16,370 nt of DNA. Origin: Patescibacteria group bacterium (GTDB lineage: Bacteria; Patescibacteriota; Patescibacteriia; UBA9934). Location of the stretch: assembly GCA_018818445.1 (NCBI GenBank), contig JAHISC010000008.1, forward strand, positions 1 to 16,370. The letters are read 5' to 3'. Below the pieces are notes generated by a model. That model ran no database searches and was not told the DNA's origin. It worked only from the letters and a program-made list of their open reading frames with translations. Both the position numbers and the translations under genes were made by a program. Shown piece after piece: positions 12,581 through 16,370 of this stretch (position 1 is its first letter; each line of letters starts with the position of its first letter).

Positions 12581-13657
12581 TCAAACATTAAATCTAAACA
12601 ACATCACGTCGCCGTCTTCCACCACATACTCTTTTCCCTCGACCCGAAGTTTACCGGCGTCGCGAGCTCCTGACCAACCATTCAAAGCTACAAAATCATC
12701 ATAAGAGATCGTCTCGGCACGAATAAAACCGCGTTCAAAATCGGTATGAATTTTACCAGCCGCTTGTGGCGCCTTAGACCCATTCTCCACTGTCCAAGCA
12801 CGTGATTCTTGCTCCCCACTCGTAAAAAAAGTCACTAAATCCAAAAGTTCGTAACACTTTCTGATCACCTTATCGAGCCCTGACTCCTCTAACCCCAAGT
12901 CGCGTAAAAATTCTGATGCTTCTTCGCGTGGCAAAGCCGCAATCTCTTGTTCAATCTTAACCGAAATCGGAACAGCTAAACGACCTTCTCCTAAAGGTGA
13001 CTGCCAATTGGAATCTTTAGCTGCTTCTTCATCAACATTAACAACGTAAAGAATTTTTTTGGTAGTCAAAAGGTCCATATCCTTCAAAGCTTCGGCTTCA
13101 TCATCGTTTAAGCTAACTGTCATAGCTAACTTCCCAGCTCCAAGAGCATCGCGAAATTTTTTTAGCCCACTGACTTGCTGAGTCAGTAGTTTGTCTTTAG
13201 TCGCTTCTGCTTTTCTTTCAATTCCGTCTAATCGTTTCTCCACAGTAGAGAGATCGGCCATCATCAGTTCAGTCTCAATAATCTCAACATCGCGTTGTGC
13301 ATCAATCGAACCATCAACATGAACAACATTAGGATCAGAAAAAGCTCGGACCACATGCAAAATCATGTCAGTCTCTCGAATATTAGCTAAAAATTTATTG
13401 CCTAAACCTTCACCTCTATGAGCACCAGCAACCAAGCCAGCGATATCAACAAATTCAATCGCTGTTGGCACACGTTTTTTTGACTCTGAAATTTCCACCA
13501 GTTTATCCAATCGCTCATCTGGCACTTCCACTACGCCAACATTTGGCTCAATAGTGCAAAACGGAAAATTAGCACAGTCAACCTGCTTTTTAGTGAGCGC
13601 TGTAAATAGTGTGGACTTACCAACGTTAGGGAGCCCAACAATGCCAACTTGCAACAT
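12581..13657 (-). CDS. ychF: Ribosome-associated ATPase YchF/OLA1
   Basis: Obg-family P-loop protein that prefers ATP and binds ribosomes; linked to translation control and stress response. 358 residues against 363 in E. coli. Seen: G1 GLPNVGKS (8-15), NFPFCTIEPNVGVVEVPDER (30-49), G3 DIAGLVAGAHRGEGLGNKFL (71-90), the altered G4 NVDE (207-210) where GTPases have NKxD, which explains ATP preference in this family, and a C-terminal TGS domain (about 275-358) with ENGSKAPQAAGKIHTDFERG. ATG at 13657 gives the usual start LQVGIVGLPN. A promoter at 13668-13696 implies a leader of only about three bases. It converges with the Trm11-like gene across the 40-bp palindrome. Identity is certain. Confidence 0.97.
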   Translation of the reverse strand: MLQVGIVGLPNVGKSTLFTALTKKQVDCANFPFCTIEPNVGVVEVPDERLDKLVEISESKKRVPTAIEFVDIAGLVAGAHRGEGLGNKFLANIRETDMILHVVRAFSDPNVVHVDGSIDAQRDVEIIETELMMADLSTVEKRLDGIERKAEATKDKLLTQQVSGLKKFRDALGAGKLAMTVSLNDDEAEALKDMDLLTTKKILYVVNVDEEAAKDSNWQSPLGEGRLAVPISVKIEQEIAALPREEASEFLRDLGLEESGLDKVIRKCYELLDLVTFFTSGEQESRAWTVENGSKAPQAAGKIHTDFERGFIRAETISYDDFVALNGWSGARDAGKLRVEGKEYVVEDGDVMLFRFNV

Positions 13658-13667
13658 AATAGAAGCC

Positions 13668-13696
13668 AGTCTAGTCTAAAATGATTATTTTTACAA
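13668..13696 (-). promoter_or_regulatory. Candidate ychF promoter (-35 TTGTAA, 17 bp, -10 TAGACT)
   Basis: Minus strand TTGTAA (13691-13696) and TAGACT (13668-13673), 17 bp apart. Ten bases separate the -10 box from the ATG, so the leader would be about three bases. The -10 box is a moderate match (four of six). Confidence 0.45.
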
Positions 13697-13721
13697 AGCC
13701 GGTGGACAAGACCAACTTATT

Positions 13722-16106
13722 CTATTGGGTTAATGCTTCTTCTTGTGGGGTATCAGTAATTTGGTCGCCTTCCAATGGTTCTGGCAATAGGGCTTCCGCA
13801 ATACCTGCTTCAATCCGTTCAATACGCTGGTCAACTAGTTGATTTACAGGATTCAATACTTTGACCTCTCGCAATAATTCCAAAGCTTTTTCAGCATCCC
13901 CATCTTCTTCATAAACAGCTGCCAAATACCACATTGCATTACTGTAATTTGGTGCTATCTCTAAAGCTCGTTCCAATTCAGCCTTAGCCAAATCGCTCTT
14001 TCCTTGACGAAGATATAGAAGACCAAGCTGGAAAGAGATACCGATGTCTGACTGGTAGGCACTGCGCAAAGATTCCATACGCGATACAGCCTCGGTCAGA
14101 TTTCCCTGGCGCTCATAGACACTCGCCAAGTAATAATGAGCCGGAGCATAGTCACCCTTTAAGGCAATCGCCTCTTCTAAAACTGTTTCCGCCGAAGCTA
14201 GTGCCGCCTCACGCTCTGTTTTAGCTCTACTGGCAAATTCTTCATCATCACTGGTTAAATATTCGTTGAGATGATCAGCATAAATCAAGAAAGCTCTTCC
14301 TAACATCACGCGATATTTTGGATTTTGTGGCGAAAGCTGAACCGCACGATCATAAGCGCTGATAGATAACTCATCAGCTCCATCTACAAGCGGCGAAACC
14401 TCTCTATAAACATCACCAAGCAATGCCCAATTAACAACATAATCTGGCGATAGCATTGTGGCTCGCTCTGCAGCAGTAACACTGGCTTCGATGTACATCT
14501 GAATATCGCTAGGCGAAACATCTGGCTCTTGAATTAGTTCTGCTGTTTTAACTAATAAAGCATTACCTAAATTTCGGTAGTACAAGTCGCTAAGTTTATT
14601 CATGCTAGCAGCCCGATCCAATCCTTCAATTATGCTGTCGACTCCACTACCTGATTTATCTGACGCAACTCCTCTTGCAAAAGCGATCTCTGCTGCGTAA
14701 CGAGAGCCTGTCACAAACATCGAGGTCAATAAGCCGATTGAAACTAAGACAAACAAGAAAGCTGTTAACAGTCCGTATCTTGGTGACTGACTAAAAGCAA
14801 TTTTTTTAGTTGCTGGACCAGCTTGACTGACAATAATAGCCGACAACAGCCAGAACATAAAAGAAAGAGTCATGTTAGATGAGTAAACAAAAACTCCAAA
14901 AGCTAATACCGACCAAGCAGCAAATGAAACAAAAGTCATTTTCCATTCATCATCAGCCTTTTTTGTAATCAAATGCCATAATGCAGTACCAGCAACCAAT
15001 AACATCAAGGTCAAAAACAATAATGTCCCGACTACACCGATTGTTGGAAGTAGTGTCAAAAAATAGCTTCCAGCTCGGTCGAAACGCTCATCCCAAAGTA
15101 ATGAATCATTAATAATCTCTGGCTGGTGCTTAGTATAGTCCATGACAAAGGTTCCAGGACCTGAACCAAAAAGCCAAGACGTTTCCTGTAATGTTGCTTT
15201 AGCAATAGAAAAAGATGAAGAGGATGACAAGGAAACTTCTGTTGGATAACGACTAATCGAAATGCTTGGCAAAAATAGAAATAAAATCGCGCAAACAAAC
15301 AAAATCATTGGTAAGAAAAATCTACTAGTCTGTGGAAATTCTTGTGCTCTTAAGATAGTGAAAATAAAAATGATACTAAGACCGATAAGCATTGCCACCC
15401 ATAAAGCCAAGAAATCAAGAGCCAAGGTAACCAGAAGAGCTGAAATAACAGTAGCTAAAATTGCGAACTTCACCAATGAACCAAACCAACCTTTTGGCAA
15501 AACTCGTTTACTCATTCTTGGATTAGCAACCAACCATAAACCACAGCCCAAAACTGCCATAGAGACTAAATAAAATCCCAAGGCACTAGGGGAACCAATT
15601 AAATTTGTTTCAAAAATACTCAAGCCAAACTGATTTAAAACAGAGACAATTCCAATAAAGGCAGAGGCCAGTAAAGAGACGCTCCAGAGTGCTCTCTGAG
15701 TTTTTGTTCTACTTAGTGTGTGACTACCAATCAAGAAAATAAGAGCCAACCCGAGAAAAGTTAAAAAGCTTGTATACTCTTGTTTAGCCTGACCAACCCA
15801 ACTAGTGAATGGTGCCGAAGAAAATGCGGCCGAGAGTGCTACTGAAACTAGCAGTACAGCAACAACCACAAAAACACTGCTCTTCTTAAAATAGAGGCGC
15901 TTCTCTAGAACCATCATTCCCAGCCAGGCCAGCGTGGCAATGGCTGCCAAAAAAATAAGTAGAGTTTGTTTGTTGACTTCGAGAGGTTCAACAGTCCAAG
16001 AAAGAAAAAACAGCGGAACTAATCCAGCCAAACCAATCAACATAATTCGTGAAATATTCGCAAACAATTTGGCTAGTTTCTTAGACCCTTGGGTATATTC
16101 CTGCAT
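13722..16106 (-). CDS. O-antigen ligase-like polytopic membrane protein with C-terminal TPR domain
   Basis: 794 residues. About 12 membrane spans fill residues 20-470 (IMLIGLAGLVPLFFLSWTVE first). A large extracytoplasmic loop (about 282-345) has TSWLFGSGPGTF (309-320) and ends in RAGSYFLTLLPTIGVVG, the position and shape of the Wzy/WaaL (O-antigen ligase/polymerase) signature. From about 475 onward come TPR repeats (for example APAHYYLASVYERQGNLTEA, SFQLGLLYLRQGKSDLAKAE, NAMWYLAAVYEEDGDAEKAL), predicted outside the membrane, then an acidic tail. Such fusions occur in Patescibacteria; they may ligate surface glycans or glycosylate proteins, which is inference. The histidine or asparagine normally seen at the start of the H/N-x-x-L block is not evident. 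ATG at 16106 directly follows a T-run with no Shine-Dalgarno sequence. Its promoter (16136-16164) overlaps the terminator of the upstream gene. Confidence 0.7.
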   Translation of the reverse strand: MQEYTQGSKKLAKLFANISRIMLIGLAGLVPLFFLSWTVEPLEVNKQTLLIFLAAIATLAWLGMMVLEKRLYFKKSSVFVVVAVLLVSVALSAAFSSAPFTSWVGQAKQEYTSFLTFLGLALIFLIGSHTLSRTKTQRALWSVSLLASAFIGIVSVLNQFGLSIFETNLIGSPSALGFYLVSMAVLGCGLWLVANPRMSKRVLPKGWFGSLVKFAILATVISALLVTLALDFLALWVAMLIGLSIIFIFTILRAQEFPQTSRFFLPMILFVCAILFLFLPSISISRYPTEVSLSSSSSFSIAKATLQETSWLFGSGPGTFVMDYTKHQPEIINDSLLWDERFDRAGSYFLTLLPTIGVVGTLLFLTLMLLVAGTALWHLITKKADDEWKMTFVSFAAWSVLAFGVFVYSSNMTLSFMFWLLSAIIVSQAGPATKKIAFSQSPRYGLLTAFLFVLVSIGLLTSMFVTGSRYAAEIAFARGVASDKSGSGVDSIIEGLDRAASMNKLSDLYYRNLGNALLVKTAELIQEPDVSPSDIQMYIEASVTAAERATMLSPDYVVNWALLGDVYREVSPLVDGADELSISAYDRAVQLSPQNPKYRVMLGRAFLIYADHLNEYLTSDDEEFASRAKTEREAALASAETVLEEAIALKGDYAPAHYYLASVYERQGNLTEAVSRMESLRSAYQSDIGISFQLGLLYLRQGKSDLAKAELERALEIAPNYSNAMWYLAAVYEEDGDAEKALELLREVKVLNPVNQLVDQRIERIEAGIAEALLPEPLEGDQITDTPQEEALTQ

Positions 16107-16135
16107 AAAAAAATAGAACCGTTTATTACGGCTCC
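16107..16135 (-). terminator. Terminator of the upstream gene, abutting the 16106 start codon
   Basis: Minus strand GGAGCCG (16129-16135), 7-nt loop, CGGTTCT (16115-16121), then ATTTTTTT directly before the ATG. Seven pairs with two G-U. It should end transcripts from the gene at 16167-16370. Confidence 0.7.
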
Positions 16136-16164
16136 ATTTTACCTTTTTCTGGGATTACTGACAA
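16136..16164 (-). promoter_or_regulatory. Promoter of the membrane/TPR gene (-35 TTGTCA, 17 bp, -10 TAAAAT)
   Basis: Minus strand TTGTCA (16159-16164) and TAAAAT (16136-16141), 17 bp apart. The expected start near 16129 is the last base of the 5' arm of the terminator hairpin, so transcripts from here would lack that arm and escape termination. Confidence 0.7.
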
Positions 16165-16166
16165 AG

Positions 16167-16370
16167 CTATGGTATCGCTGCCTCTGAAGTTATTTCAGGC
16201 TGAGGCTCTGAAGCACCCGGTTCAGTAGGCTCTTCTATTGGAACTTCCACCACTACTTCCTCCTGAATTACTACTTCGGGAATCGTCGCTTCCTCGGTAG
16301 TAGCAAAATTATCCTCTAAAACTTCACTGACTATTGGTTCAAAATCTTTATGTGTAGCTACAACCATCCA
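16167..16370 (-). CDS. C-terminal end of an unidentified Glu/Pro-rich protein (partial)
   Basis: The frame is open from the right window edge to a TAG at 16167-16169, giving 67 residues; the codon at the edge is Trp, so the gene continues upstream and the internal Met at 16367 is probably not the start. The last 40 or so residues are rich in Glu, Pro, Val and Ala (EEVVVEVPIEEPTEPGASEP), which suggests a flexible acidic tail. No family was recognised. A terminator (16107-16135) follows. Confidence 0.7.
   Translation of the reverse strand, partial: WMVVATHKDFEPIVSEVLEDNFATTEEATIPEVVIQEEVVVEVPIEEPTEPGASEPQPEITSEAAIP

Overview
The window looks like chromosomal housekeeping DNA from a small-genome bacterium of the Candidate Phyla Radiation (Candidatus Patescibacteria, probably the Parcubacteria group). 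That placement is an inference from AT-rich compact gene packing, the gene set (HTH_25 membrane protein with an Ig-like ectodomain, O-antigen-ligase-like membrane protein fused to TPRs, Trm11-like THUMP methyltransferase), near absence of Shine-Dalgarno sequences, and no rplI after rpsR. No phage, IS element, CRISPR array, tRNA or rRNA was seen.

Layout. All genes but one lie on the minus strand, so read from right to left. 16167-16370: C-terminal end of an unidentified Glu/Pro-rich protein. 13722-16106: large membrane protein with TPR tail. 12581-13657: ychF. 11333-12511 (+): the only plus-strand gene, a Trm11-like tRNA methyltransferase, divergent from an HD-domain phosphohydrolase (9925-11235) and convergent with ychF; a perfect 40-bp palindrome separates the convergent ends. 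9082-9567 rpsF, 8612-9073 ssb, 8286-8516 rpsR, 7454-8263 epmA-like and 6867-7430 efp form a translation cluster, followed by ftsK (4548-6845), a RodZ-like HTH membrane protein (3858-4538) and recA (2752-3774). A 562-base gap without protein genes then holds a candidate structured RNA of about 165 nt resembling 6S RNA, with its own strong promoter and terminator, followed by the promoter and about 210-nt folded leader of rpoB. rpoB (1-2189) runs off the left edge.

How the genes fit together. The rpsF-ssb-rpsR trio is a widespread bacterial ribosome/replication operon. Here it continues into an EF-P modification pair: an EpmA-like ligase directly upstream of an EF-P carrying the target lysine. 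ftsK and recA serve chromosome segregation and recombination; ychF, EF-P and the methyltransferase serve translation; rpoB and the 6S-like RNA both concern RNA polymerase.

The most noteworthy non-coding signals are (1) the rod-shaped RNA at 2440-2605; (2) the multi-helix rpoB leader; (3) promoters embedded in the terminator of the preceding unit (upstream of rpoB and of the 16106 gene); (4) several promoters placed so that transcripts would begin at or within a few bases of the start codon (leaderless mRNAs); (5) a 145-bp intergenic element bounded by 23-bp direct repeats; (6) a heptamer tandem repeat forming the last codons of the HD gene. Helices and promoters were found by eye; no folding or homology search was run.
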